A stretch of DNA of 64,000 nucleotides from Lepidurus packardi (GCA_023053545.1 JAKZAN010000062.1:173518-237517), one strand, 5' to 3'. Shown: positions 35,701-44,036, counted from the stretch's first letter. The notes: generated by a model from the sequence alone, not told the origin. Translations and numbers: made by a program.

Positions 35701-36108
35701 GAGGGAGATGCCAAGGCAATTATGGAAATTTATAAAGAGCAAAAACAATTGCGGGAGGCATTACAAAAGGAACTAAACAAGCAAGGAATGGGTGGCAGTG
35801 GCCAATCGGCTATTGAACAAATGAAGCAAATTGAGAAGCAATTACTTAACAAAGGTTTTAATAACGAAACGCTACAGAAAGTTTTAAACTTGAAATATGA
35901 GCTCTTAAAACTTGAAAAGGCAGTACAAATGCAAGGTGAGGAACAAAAGAGGCAGTCTGAAAGTAATTCAAAACAGTTTAATGGCGGCGCTAAACCTTTA
36001 CCGGCTGCACTTCAGGAATATATGAATAGTATTGAGATATTAAACAGACAACGCTTACCTTTGCGGTCAACTTATACCCAAAAGGTTCAAGATTATTTCA
36101 AATCATGA
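32776..36108 (+). CDS. DUF4175 family large membrane protein with coiled-coil body
   Basis: 1110 residues, GTG start at 32776 (an in-frame stop lies just upstream). Three N-terminal membrane helices (about 24-45, 52-72, 152-172). The extracytoplasmic region has beta-rich domains (about 180-480), then a very long Lys/Glu-rich coiled coil (about 490-740). A low-complexity Gly/Lys/Pro stretch contains tandem KPGD units (35571-35622). A helical C-terminus follows. I assign the family from the whole layout; its function is unknown. The stop overlaps the ybeY start (ATGA), so it heads a DUF4175-ybeY-mnmG unit. Confidence 0.8.
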   Translation: MTTSNIIYDKLEAFIKKYYANELLRGLIFFVGLGLIYFFFTLVVEYFLWLKPMGRSILFYLFVVVELYLLSRYVVFPLFKLFKIRKGMDYAQAATIIGSHFSEVSDKLINFLQLSQSAQESELLLASIAQKSNDLRPVPFVKAVSYAQNRKYLPLAIIPIVVFAFFFVTGNGAVISQSLNRVVNYKQQFLPPAPFRFELMNDSLVAEQNKDYTIKFRTVGTVVPENATIMFGGESYFMESDKPGEFSFKVANPGSTLNFHVEANGISSADFQLEVRAVPAIANFEMQLVFPEYLRRKSEIIQGTGNAIVPEGTTVKWRINTIATDGVLLDDGVSISKFTQSGASFLYLKSIRESINYQIRTSNRTVANYETLAYQIATIKDQYPSIAVDVAPDSLKVEGNFLLGQVSDDYGLSKLQVVYYPKGQASASKSSELPVKKNNYDRFVFSFPGTLPISKGVVYDFYFEIFDNDVLHHYKSTKSSVFSSRIETDREQEDKILRQQSDNINSMSKSLKNQEKQISEMEKLQKMGKEKTSLDFKDQQKVNDFINRQKQQDEMMKEFAKKMDENLEKIKTNKKDEMKDELKKRLENVEQDIEKNKKLLDELKDLNDKIKNEELFEKMDKLKQTAKNQSKTLAQLVELTKKFYVEKKAKQLADKLNNLAEKQNDLSEKDKENNAENQQEINKEFEKIKEELDELSKENKTLKKPIELPNDDKKEKGISEDLQKAKEDLQKNSAAKAKPKQKNAAKQMKEMGAKMAESMGQGAQNEMEEDVKMLRQVLDNLLAYSYAQEDLMKQFRGLKRGAPSFNKNLKMQQDLKQQFKHVDDSLFAMSLRNPKIAEGITKEIGNVHYNIDKALESLAESIIPKGAGHQQYAVSSANKLADMLSDVLNNMQMSLSGSGEGKPKPGKGDGEGMQLPDIIKKQEGLAQKMQGSKPGDKPGDKPGDKPGEKVADGKKGEGKKAGQGAGAGDGEGENGEGDAKAIMEIYKEQKQLREALQKELNKQGMGGSGQSAIEQMKQIEKQLLNKGFNNETLQKVLNLKYELLKLEKAVQMQGEEQKRQSESNSKQFNGGAKPLPAALQEYMNSIEILNRQRLPLRSTYTQKVQDYFKS
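35571..35622 (+). repeat. 12-bp tandem repeat encoding KPGD units
   Basis: Four imperfect 12-bp units (AAGCCCGGAGAT-like) inside the DUF4175 gene, giving three KPGD and one KPGE. Length variation here would stay in frame. Confidence 0.8.
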
Positions 36109-36518
36109 TAACATTTAACAGTGAGACGGACTTCGAATTGGAAACGGAATCGGCATTTGAACTGTGGATTTCTAGCATCATTGAGTCTGAAGAAAAGAAC
36201 GAAGGTGAAATCAATTACATTTTTTGTGATGATGAGTATCTACACAAAATCAATATGGAATATTTGCAGCATGATGATCTTACGGACATCATCAGCTTCG
36301 ACTATTCTGTTGGAAATGAGCTTAATGGAGATATTTTTATCTCGATTGAGCGGGTAAAAGACAATGCTAACGACTACAATGTCAGCTTTTTAACTGAATT
36401 AAAGAGGGTTATGGCGCATGGCGTTTTGCATTATTGCGGCTATAAAGATAAAAGTGAGACTGATGCTGCGATTATGCGAAGTAAAGAGGACGAAAAAATG
36501 GCAATGTTTGTTATTTAA
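36105..36518 (+). CDS. ybeY: Endoribonuclease YbeY (rRNA maturation factor)
   Basis: 137 residues. Motifs FCDDEYLHKINMEYLQHDDLTDIISF (shown in part: YLHKINMEYLQHDDLTD) and MAHGVLHYCGYKDK identify YbeY, a metal-dependent RNase for 16S rRNA 3'-end maturation and ribosome quality control. The usual HxxxHxxGYDH zinc site is HGVLHYCGYKD here: two His are kept and the third is not. I recall this form in other Bacteroidota, where Asp may be the third ligand. Overlaps the DUF4175 stop by 4 nt and is 23 bp before mnmG. Confidence 0.93.
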   Translation: MITFNSETDFELETESAFELWISSIIESEEKNEGEINYIFCDDEYLHKINMEYLQHDDLTDIISFDYSVGNELNGDIFISIERVKDNANDYNVSFLTELKRVMAHGVLHYCGYKDKSETDAAIMRSKEDEKMAMFVI

Positions 36519-36525
36519 TTTTTAA

Positions 36526-36541
36526 TGTTTCACGTGGAACA
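36526..36541 (+). promoter_or_regulatory. parS: parS-like ParB-binding palindrome (site 1), abutting the mnmG start
   Basis: TGTTTCACGTGGAACA. Its reverse complement TGTTCCACGTGAAACA matches the Bacillus-type parS consensus TGTTNCACGTGAAACA at every position. It ends one base before the mnmG ATG (36542). Confidence 0.85.
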
Positions 36542-38419
36542 ATGAGTATGTTTGAAGATATATATGATGTAATTGTAGTAGGCGCTGGTCATGCTGGGTC
36601 TGAGGCCGCGGCAGCAGCAGCCAATATGGGTTGCAAAACGCTGTTGGTTACAATGAGCTTGCAAAATATAGCGCAAATGTCGTGCAACCCAGCTATGGGT
36701 GGCATTGCAAAAGGCCAGATAGTGCGAGAGATTGATGCATTGGGTGGTTATTCTGGAATTATTTCAGACAAGACCGCAGTCCAATTTAAGATGCTCAACA
36801 AGTCGAAAGGGCCTGCTATGTGGTCGCCCCGAGTACAAAGCGACCGAATGCGCTTTGCAGAAGAGTGGCGTTTAATGCTTGAACGAACGCCAAATCTAGA
36901 TTTTTATCAGGAGATGGTAAAAGGCTTGATTATTAAAAACGGCAAAATAGAAGGCATTAGAACGTCCTTAGGCGTAGAGATAAAAGGAAAGTCGGTTGTG
37001 CTCACAAACGGGACATTTCTAAACGGACTTATTCATATCGGCGAAAAACAATTTGGCGGCGGACGTGCCGGCGAAAGTGCAGCGTACGGCATCACCGAAG
37101 ATTTAGTGGCGGCAGGCTTCGCATCCGGAAGAATGAAAACAGGTACGCCACCGCGAGTAGACGGTCGTTCTCTGGATTATTCGAGAATGAATGAGGAAAA
37201 AGGTGATGCCAAGCCAGATAAATTTTCGTACTCAGATGAAACGAAACCGTTGGTTATTCAGAAGAGTTGTCATATGACTTATACTTCCTTGGAAGTGCAT
37301 GATATCTTAAGGGAAGGATTCGATCGGTCGCCAATGTTTAATGGCAGAATCCAAAGTCTGGGCCCGCGGTACTGCCCTTCAATTGAAGATAAAATTAACC
37401 GTTTCGCAGATAAAGAAAGACACCAGCTATTTGTTGAGCCAGAGGGATGGAACACAGTCGAGGTATATGTTAATGGCTTTTCCACATCGCTTCCAGAAGA
37501 TGTTCAATTTAAGGCATTGCGTTCTGTTGTTGGATTTGAGAAGGTTAAATTCTTTCGTCCAGGGTATGCGATCGAATATGATTATTTCCCGCCAACGCAG
37601 CTAAAACATACGTTGGAAACCAAGCTCGTTGAGGGTTTGTATTTTGCAGGGCAAATTAACGGCACTACGGGATATGAGGAAGCGGCCTCGCAAGGTTTAA
37701 TGGCAGGCATTAATGCGGCATTAAAAATTAAAGAGCAAGAACCTATGATTCTTAAACGAGACGAAGCATATATAGGCGTCTTGATTGATGATCTAATTAC
37801 CAAAGGAACGGAAGAGCCGTATAGAATGTTTACCTCACGCGCAGAATACCGCACTTTATTGCGACAGGACAACGCCGATTTCCGACTCACGCCAAAATCA
37901 TATGAAATAGGGTTGGCATCTGAAAAACAGTTGCGCCGGATGGAGCATAAACTTAAAGAATCAGAAGCGCTGGTGCAGTTTTTTAAAGAAACAAGCGTTA
38001 CTGTTGCAGAAACAAACCCAATATTGGAAGAAAAAGGAAGTGCGTTGATATCGCAAGCAGACAAGATGTTTAAAGTGTTTTCGCGACCGCAGATCGATTT
38101 GGATGACATTCTTAAGTTTGAAAAGGTTCGTGAATATGTAGATTTGAGGAATATTGACACTGAAATTTTGGAGCAGGCAGAAATTCAAGTAAAATATTCT
38201 GGATATATCGAGAAGGAACGCAACAATGCAGATAAGTTAACGCGCTTGGAAGATGTGAAAATTCCAGATAACTTTGATTATGACAAGCTCAAGTCGCTTT
38301 CGCATGAAGCCAAAGAGAAGTTTAAGAAAGTTCGGCCCGTGACAATTTCGCAGGCTTCTAGAATTTCAGGCGTTTCGCCAAGTGATATTTCTGTTTTGTT
38401 AATTTACATGGGCAGGTAG
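36542..38419 (+). CDS. mnmG: tRNA uridine-5-carboxymethylaminomethyl modification enzyme MnmG (GidA)
   Basis: 625 residues, full length. The FAD-binding motif GAGHAGSEAAAAAANMG is near residue 14. MSCNPAMGGIAKGQIVREID, TGTPPRVDGRS and GYEEAASQGLMAGINAAL are family hallmarks, and the C-terminal helical domain ends in SRISGVSPSDISVLLIYMGR (MnmE-binding region). With MnmE it installs cmnm5U at the wobble position of several tRNAs. mnmG is origin-proximal in many bacteria. parS-like sites lie directly before the start and directly after the stop. Confidence 0.97.
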   Translation: MSMFEDIYDVIVVGAGHAGSEAAAAAANMGCKTLLVTMSLQNIAQMSCNPAMGGIAKGQIVREIDALGGYSGIISDKTAVQFKMLNKSKGPAMWSPRVQSDRMRFAEEWRLMLERTPNLDFYQEMVKGLIIKNGKIEGIRTSLGVEIKGKSVVLTNGTFLNGLIHIGEKQFGGGRAGESAAYGITEDLVAAGFASGRMKTGTPPRVDGRSLDYSRMNEEKGDAKPDKFSYSDETKPLVIQKSCHMTYTSLEVHDILREGFDRSPMFNGRIQSLGPRYCPSIEDKINRFADKERHQLFVEPEGWNTVEVYVNGFSTSLPEDVQFKALRSVVGFEKVKFFRPGYAIEYDYFPPTQLKHTLETKLVEGLYFAGQINGTTGYEEAASQGLMAGINAALKIKEQEPMILKRDEAYIGVLIDDLITKGTEEPYRMFTSRAEYRTLLRQDNADFRLTPKSYEIGLASEKQLRRMEHKLKESEALVQFFKETSVTVAETNPILEEKGSALISQADKMFKVFSRPQIDLDDILKFEKVREYVDLRNIDTEILEQAEIQVKYSGYIEKERNNADKLTRLEDVKIPDNFDYDKLKSLSHEAKEKFKKVRPVTISQASRISGVSPSDISVLLIYMGR

Positions 38420-38435
38420 TGTTTCACGTGGAACG
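38420..38435 (+). promoter_or_regulatory. parS: parS-like ParB-binding palindrome (site 2), abutting the mnmG stop
   Basis: TGTTTCACGTGGAACG, 15 of 16 to the parS consensus in the same orientation as site 1. It begins at the base after the mnmG TAG. Confidence 0.8.
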
Positions 38436-38486
38436 AATTAAACAATATTATACCGGCAAAGGGTTTACAGCTGATTTTTACGAAAA

Positions 38487-39314
38487 ATGAATTCAAAAAT
38501 ATATATTTCTGTCCGCGATTTTTCTGTCTCCCACGAGGAGTTTGATTTGGTTGTTGACGCGGAAACACGCATTTTAAAAACCAATCCGCAGCCATCCGCA
38601 GATTGTTTGCCGAAGTATTATGAAAGTTTAGAATATGTTTCGCATACCGATCGTAAGAAAACCGCAATTGAAAAATTATACCATATAATAAAAAGCCACG
38701 CCATTGGAAAGAAAGTCAATCTTCTTGGGCCGAAGAAGGGTGCTTTACTAGATATTGGTGCTGGGACGGGCGATTTCTTAGTGGCGGCCAGCAAAGCAGG
38801 GTGGCAATCAATTGGGTTTGAACCCAATCAAAAGGCAAAGGAAATCGCGAAAAGTAAAGGTGTGATTTTTACTGATACCACCGCATTGCTGAAAGATCAT
38901 TCCATAGACGTCATTACAATGTGGCACGTCTTAGAACATGTGCCAGACGTAGTAAGCCAAATGAAAGAGTTGAAACGCTTGCTTAAACCTGATGGTTTTT
39001 TATTAATAGCAGTTCCAAATTATAAATCATTCGACGCAGAATTTTATGGCAAATATTGGGCTGCATACGATGTCCCAAGACACCTGTGGCACTTCTCAAA
39101 AGATTCTGTTATAAGCTTGTCGGAATCCACAAACATGAAGGTTGTGCAAATTTTACCAATGCTATTTGACTCGTTTTATGTGTCGATGCTTTCGGAAAAA
39201 TATAGGACAGGTAGTGTTAAGTATTTTAAGGCCTTTTTTATCGGATTGCTTAGCAATATAAAGGGTGTTTTTTCTAAGGAATTTTCATCACATATATACA
39301 AGATAACAAACTAG
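38487..39314 (+). CDS. Class I SAM-dependent methyltransferase
   Basis: 275 residues. An N-terminal segment with CLPKYYESLEYVSHTDR precedes a methyltransferase-12/23-like Rossmann domain: SAM motif I LLDIGAGTGDFLVAASKAGW near residue 88, FEPN as the acidic motif II, and MWHVLEHVPDV as motif IV. The C-terminal part (FDAEFYGKYWAAYDVPRHLWHF) resembles proteins that methylate lipid- or polysaccharide-linked or small-molecule substrates. Substrate unknown. It follows mnmG and the second parS-like site by about 50 bp. Confidence 0.88.
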   Translation: MNSKIYISVRDFSVSHEEFDLVVDAETRILKTNPQPSADCLPKYYESLEYVSHTDRKKTAIEKLYHIIKSHAIGKKVNLLGPKKGALLDIGAGTGDFLVAASKAGWQSIGFEPNQKAKEIAKSKGVIFTDTTALLKDHSIDVITMWHVLEHVPDVVSQMKELKRLLKPDGFLLIAVPNYKSFDAEFYGKYWAAYDVPRHLWHFSKDSVISLSESTNMKVVQILPMLFDSFYVSMLSEKYRTGSVKYFKAFFIGLLSNIKGVFSKEFSSHIYKITN

Positions 39315-39326
39315 TTAATTTAATTA

Positions 39327-39374
39327 TAACTTTGGTGTAGAATGCGGAGTAATTCACAAATTATTCTATTTTTG
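39327..39374 (+). promoter_or_regulatory. Two -7 promoter boxes before the OmpH-like gene
   Basis: TAACTTTG (39327-39334) and TATTTTTG (39367-39374), both perfect TAnnTTTG matches; the second is 24 bp before the ATG. Confidence 0.45.
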
Positions 39375-39398
39375 CCAAACTAATTCACAAAAACCATA

Positions 39399-39956
39399 AT
39401 GAAAAAAGTTATTGTAATGGTTGCAGTTGCCGTTTTTGCGGTTTCATGTGCCAATCAAGCAGGATCTGAAGTAAAAACAGCTTATGTTGATACGTCGAAA
39501 TTATTAGATGATTATACAGAGGCTAAAGATATCGAAGCCAAGTATAAGGCCAAATCTGAAGAGATGGGTAAAGAACTTGAAGCAGAAGTAGCGAAGTTTA
39601 AAGCGGAAGCAGCTGGATTTCAGAAAAACGCGGAAGCAAACGGTCAGGCTTGGGCACAACAAAAAGGCGCTGAACTACAGCGAAGAGAACAACAGCTTAG
39701 TTATGCGCAACAAGCTTTGTTGCAGCAATTGCAACAAGAAAGCGGAAAAGAAATGGACACAATGGTGAAAAGTGTTAAAAAATTCATCAAAGATTACGGT
39801 AAAGAAAAGGGATATGCGTATATCTACGGTACTGGCGAAGCTGCAACTGTTTTATATGCTGAGGAAAAATATGATATTACTGCGGATATTGTGAAGATCT
39901 TAAACGACCGATACAAAAAAGAGGCGCCAAAAAAGGAGACTCCGGCAGCTAAGTAA
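39399..39956 (+). CDS. OmpH/Skp-family periplasmic chaperone-like lipoprotein
   Basis: 185 residues. Lipoprotein signal peptide: basic MKK, hydrophobic core, lipobox AVSC with Cys17. The mature part is one long coiled-coil-forming helix pair (about 40-130, rich in Ala, Glu, Lys and Gln) flanked by beta strands (VKTAYVDTSKLLDDYTEAKD and YAYIYGTGEAATVLYAEEKYDIT, the latter shown in part: YAYIYGTGEAATVLYA). This is the Skp jellyfish layout. Probable periplasmic holdase for outer-membrane proteins, here membrane-tethered. A good terminator follows. Confidence 0.88.
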   Translation: MKKVIVMVAVAVFAVSCANQAGSEVKTAYVDTSKLLDDYTEAKDIEAKYKAKSEEMGKELEAEVAKFKAEAAGFQKNAEANGQAWAQQKGAELQRREQQLSYAQQALLQQLQQESGKEMDTMVKSVKKFIKDYGKEKGYAYIYGTGEAATVLYAEEKYDITADIVKILNDRYKKEAPKKETPAAK

Positions 39957-39980
39957 GATATTAAATCTGAATTATTAAGG

Positions 39981-40014
39981 CCTTCATTGTTTTTGCAGTG
40001 AAGGTTTTTTTTTT
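39981..40014 (+). terminator. Intrinsic terminator after the OmpH-like gene
   Basis: CCTTCATTG (39981-39989) pairs with CAGTGAAGG (39996-40004) with one G-T pair, 6-nt loop, ten T. Confidence 0.92.
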
Positions 40015-40053
40015 AAATATATTTTACTAATTTCATACGCAAAATTATACGCC

Positions 40054-42316
40054 ATGGAATCGTTTACGGAAGCCGCCGCATTAGCCCTTCGCTTTATTAA
40101 TCAAACCAATCAATTACTATTCTTAACCGGGAAAGCCGGCACAGGAAAAAACAACCTTGCTAAAAGAAATTCTTAGAACCACACACAAGAATGCGGTGGT
40201 CGTGGCCCCCACAGGAATTGCAGCTCTAAATGCCGGCGGTGTCACAATTCATTCAATGTTTCAGTTGCCTTTCGCGCCGTTTTTACCGACACATAGTAGT
40301 GAAAATGTTTTAGCCGGACAATATTTTGAGACGAAGCACACCCTTTCAAGGCATTTCAAAATGTCGGGTCTCAGAAAGTCAGTAATACGGCGAATGGAAT
40401 TGCTTATTATAGACGAAGTAAGTATGTTGCGATGTGATTTGCTAGATGGCATTAATTTCATGTTGCAAAGTGTCAGGAAAAGCAGTAAACCATTTGGTGG
40501 CGTCCAAGTTTTGTTTATTGGCGATTTGCTGCAATTACCGCCCGTCGTTAAAAACGAAGAATGGCAAGTAATGAGAAAGTATTATGCAGGTAAATTCTTC
40601 TTTCATTCACAGGTTTTGCAAGACAACGCGCCAGTCTACATTGAGCTAACCAAAATTTACAGACAATCTGACGAGCAGTTTATTGAGATACTCAACAACC
40701 TGAGAAACAACAGGATAACGCCAAATGATGTGCAGTATTTGAATCAGTATGTAAAACCTGATTTCGAATTGAAGACAAATCCTGGCTATATTTTACTAAC
40801 TACTCATAATGCTAAAGCAGACCGTATTAATAGCGATGCACTGCATGACTTAACCACAAAAAATTATAGCTTTTATCCCGATATCGTAGGCGATTTCCCA
40901 GATAAAATGTTCCCTTTGGAGCAGGTGCTGAATCTTCGTGTGGGCGCGCAGGTCATGTTTATAAAAAATGATGCGAGTTCGGAAAAAAACTTTTTTAACG
41001 GAAAAACTGGTGTGATACACGCGCTTTCAGAACAAGAAATTCATGTCTTTTTTCCGGAAGAGCGGAAGGTGATTGCAGTGGATCGATATGAGTGGCAGAA
41101 TATCCGCTACAATGTCAACCCAATGACTAAGGAGATAGAAGAAGAAGTTTTGGGATCTTTCACACATTATCCAATCAAGCTGGCATGGGCTATAACGGTT
41201 CATAAAAGCCAAGGCCTAACGTTTGACAAAGCAGCGCTTGATGTGTCGCAGGTTTTTATGCCGGGACAGGCATATGTTGCGTTATCGCGACTTCGGTCGT
41301 TAGAGGGCTTAATTTTGCTTTCTCCGCTGCAAATGAATGGCATTTCGAATGATCAGGACGTAATGGGTTTTGCCAATACACAAATTGAATCAGCTGCACT
41401 AAACGCAGTTTTACAGTCCGAAACAAAGAATTATGTTCGGGATTATCTCAAAAGCAGTTTTAGCTGGGAGCAATTGCTTCAAGAGTGGCGAAATTATCGA
41501 TTTAAATATGCTGATGAAACAAAATCTGCCAAAGAAAAGAACGTTGATTGGGCAAAAATGCAAGAGGGAAAAATTGATTCGCTCGTAGATTCTGCCAAAA
41601 AGTTTTGTGTGCAAATTGACAGGTTATTCCATGAAGAGCGACCTAATTTTGATTTTATTAAAGAACGAATAGTGGCTGCATCAGATTATTTTCTTCCAAC
41701 TATGGAGGAGGTTATAAATGATCTGCTTTGGAAGATTGAAGAAGTGAAGCGCACTAAAAAAGCCAAGACGCTCTTTCAAGATCTTGCGGCATTAGAAGAT
41801 CTTCAGATGAATGCGATTTTGCAAGTTTTTAGAGCAAAGCAATTAATTGAGGTTGTAACATCTGGCCAAGAAATCAACAATGAAAACCTTAATCTACCCG
41901 AAATTAAATCATACCGAAATCAGAAAGTAGTTGCGGTTGCTGCAGCATTCAAAAACGCGAATATCACAATAGTTGATGATGAACTTGATGAGATAAGGTA
42001 TGCAGTTAAAAAGAAAACAAAAACCGAAAAGAAAGATACTGTTCAAGAAACCTATGTGTTGTGGCGCCAAAAAAACTCGGTTAATGATATCGCTGCCGCG
42101 CGAAAATTGACACCGCAGACCATCTATTCACATCTAACAAAACTGCTTCAAAGTGAACAAGTTAAGATTGAAGAGGTTTTGCCTACCGATAAAATTGTGG
42201 CGCTGCAGAAGGCTTTTAAGGGTTATAAAGAAGTTTCTCTTAATCCATTAAAAGAAAAGTACGGCGATGCATTTACTTGGGACGAACTAAAACTATATAA
42301 AGCCAGTATTAATTAA
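40054..42316 (+). pseudogene. PIF1/RecD-like SF1B DNA helicase with HTH C-terminus, frameshifted in the Walker A motif
   Basis: The gene begins at ATG 40054 (MESFTEAAALALRFINQ) and reaches LTGKAGTGK, then leaves frame in a run of six A (40146-40151) and stops 13 codons later. The continuation (LLKEILRTTH onward, about 718 codons to 42316) is in the +1 frame. One base less would restore a 753-residue helicase. Other motifs are intact: LIIDEVSML (Walker B), VLFIGDLLQLPPV, TVHKSQGLTFDKA, YVALSRLRSLEGL, and a C-terminal helix-turn-helix domain (about 685-740, NDIAAARKLTPQTIYSHL). The A AAA AAC heptamer is in phase for -1 slippage, but -1 leads to the wrong frame. Either an assembly indel, a true mutation, or rescue by transcript slippage. 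Confidence 0.85.
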
Positions 42317-42689
42317 GCCAATAAACGGCAAGAATCGCAGGTATAAAGTAGATCGCAATGGTTTTTGCGCCATCATAATCTTTAGCGACACGTTGCCCAA
42401 AAAGCATCATTAGCAAGACAATAGCTGATAGCACGGCACCGCAGAATCCAAATTTCCGACCGATGCCAAGAAGCAGTTCGATAATGCCAACTGCGCAAAA
42501 AACCCCTGCCAAAACCTCAAGTGCAACCAGTATAAAAAGCGATTGCGGAATAATATTTTTGAAGAAAGTTTTTGCGAAATGCTCTTGCAACCACGCGATA
42601 TTTCCTTTCCAATCAAATAATTTATCAGCTGCTGACTGAATAAAGGTGATTGCTAAAAAGGCCAGCAGTAATATAGAGGCTGTATTCAT
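42309..42689 (-). CDS. DoxX-like/MauE-like membrane protein
   Basis: 126 residues, four predicted membrane helices (about 4-20, 45-65, 68-90, 105-124). The sequence FIQSAADKLFDWKGNIAWLQEHFAKT after the first helix is like DoxX-family quinol-oxidase-associated or respiratory accessory proteins (shown in part: SAADKLFDWKGN). Inner membrane; substrate or partner unknown. Its start shares one base with the holB stop (TAATG), and its end overlaps the convergent helicase by 8 bp. Confidence 0.8.
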   Translation of the reverse strand: MNTASILLLAFLAITFIQSAADKLFDWKGNIAWLQEHFAKTFFKNIIPQSLFILVALEVLAGVFCAVGIIELLLGIGRKFGFCGAVLSAIVLLMMLFGQRVAKDYDGAKTIAIYFIPAILAVYWLN

Positions 42690-43837
42690 TATTTTTTATG
42701 AATTAATCGGGTAAGTTTAATAGATAAGTCGGTCAAAATCAGCTTTGCATTTCCATTTCTTTCGATGTGGTATAAAGCATCAGAAAGTTCTTTAAAAATA
42801 TCGCCGATATTTTGTCCATGCACAAAGGGCGCAAAATTTTCAAGCTTAAATTTATCAACCTTCGTTTCCATATAAACCATGCTGTCTACTTGATAATTAA
42901 TAAGCAGTGCTTGCCTGAACATTTCAATGCAATATTCCAAAAATCTTTTTTGGGTCTCCCGCCCTAGCCCAGCAATTGTTTCGCTCCAACCAATCAGGTC
43001 ATTAATAGCAGCTGCATTTCCTTTTGCACGAAAGGCCGCCCTAACCCACAGTACAAACCATTCTTCAAAGGCGCCTTCTTCGCCATCTTCGTGAAGAAAA
43101 TGCAATGCTTTGTTAAAGTTCCCTTGCGCTTGTCTCGCTATTTTTTGGGCAATATTATCGGCTACATTTTCGCGTGAAACTAGTGCATCTGCAATAATCG
43201 AATCAGGTAGTTTCGGAAAATGCAGCACTTGACATCGTGATCGGATGGTTGCTATAATATCCTCCTCATTTTCAGCAATCAATAAAAATATGGTTTTTTC
43301 GGGCGGTTCTTCAATAATTTTCAAAAGCTTATTCGATGCCTCAACATTCATTTTTTCGGCCATCCAAACAATCATAATCTTATAACCGCCTTCATAAGAT
43401 TTCAGGGCTAATGACCTAAGCACATCGGAAGCATCCTCCACCCTAATCAATCCTTGTTTGTTTGCAACCCCAATCAAGCTGTACCAATCGGGCAAACCCC
43501 CATACGGATTTTGCTCAAGAAATTTTCGCCAATCAGGGAGAAAGTCAGTGCTTTTTGGCTTTGTTTTTACATCCTCGGTAGTAACTGTAGGGTATACAAA
43601 ATGCAAATCTGGATGCTGAAAGGTCTTGAATTTGAGGTTGCAACTTTCATTTCCGCCGCTGTTATCATCCCCAATATTCCCACAGAGAATATATTGCGAA
43701 TAGGCAATTGCCGCCGGAAGCGCGCCCGTTCCTTCTGCGCCAACAAATAGCTGAGCATGTGGTATTCTGCCTTGCGAAACGCTAGTTTTGAGATGATTTT
43801 TAATGAAATCTTGTCCTAAAATTGAATGAAACTGCAT
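42689..43837 (-). CDS. holB: DNA polymerase III delta-prime subunit (clamp loader)
   Basis: 382 residues. AAA+ clamp-loader fold: FHSILGQDFIKNHL at the N-terminus, KIMIVWMAEKMNVEASNKLLKIIEEPPE (in part: AEKMNVEASNKLLKIIEEPP) as the sensor-1 region, and IATIRSRCQVLHFPKL with the SRC motif. Walker A is degenerate (VGAEGTGALPAAIAY lacks the K-S/T), as usual for delta prime, which does not hydrolyse ATP. Helps load the sliding clamp. A perfect -7 box lies only 4 bp upstream of the ATG, so the transcript may be leaderless. Confidence 0.92.
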   Translation of the reverse strand: MQFHSILGQDFIKNHLKTSVSQGRIPHAQLFVGAEGTGALPAAIAYSQYILCGNIGDDNSGGNESCNLKFKTFQHPDLHFVYPTVTTEDVKTKPKSTDFLPDWRKFLEQNPYGGLPDWYSLIGVANKQGLIRVEDASDVLRSLALKSYEGGYKIMIVWMAEKMNVEASNKLLKIIEEPPEKTIFLLIAENEEDIIATIRSRCQVLHFPKLPDSIIADALVSRENVADNIAQKIARQAQGNFNKALHFLHEDGEEGAFEEWFVLWVRAAFRAKGNAAAINDLIGWSETIAGLGRETQKRFLEYCIEMFRQALLINYQVDSMVYMETKVDKFKLENFAPFVHGQNIGDIFKELSDALYHIERNGNAKLILTDLSIKLTRLIHKK

Positions 43838-43841
43838 GGCA

Positions 43842-43849
43842 CAAATATA
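43842..43849 (-). promoter_or_regulatory. -7 promoter box immediately before holB
   Basis: Minus-strand TATATTTG, a perfect match, with only 4 bp between it and the holB ATG. Confidence 0.45.
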
Positions 43850-43991
43850 AACGAATTAACCAAAATGAAAACGACCGATTTTACAAAGAAACAAATATTA
43901 ATAAATTTAAAAATCATTCATTTACGACCATTTCAATAGGAAAAGTGGCATTTTGTTGGGAAGTAAGACCGCTCAAAAGTCTGAATCTTAC

Positions 43992-43999
43992 TATATTTG
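43992..43999 (+). promoter_or_regulatory. -7 promoter box for pgk
   Basis: TATATTTG, a perfect match, 37 bp before the pgk ATG. Confidence 0.45.
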
Positions 44000-44036
44000 T
44001 CAACTATAGCAATAAAAATACAAACAAATTATTACC

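Noticed and set aside
40146..40152. Programmed -1 frameshift site (A AAA AAC) in the helicase
   Set aside because: The heptamer is in phase, but a -1 shift leads to a frame other than the one encoding the rest of the helicase; +1 is required.
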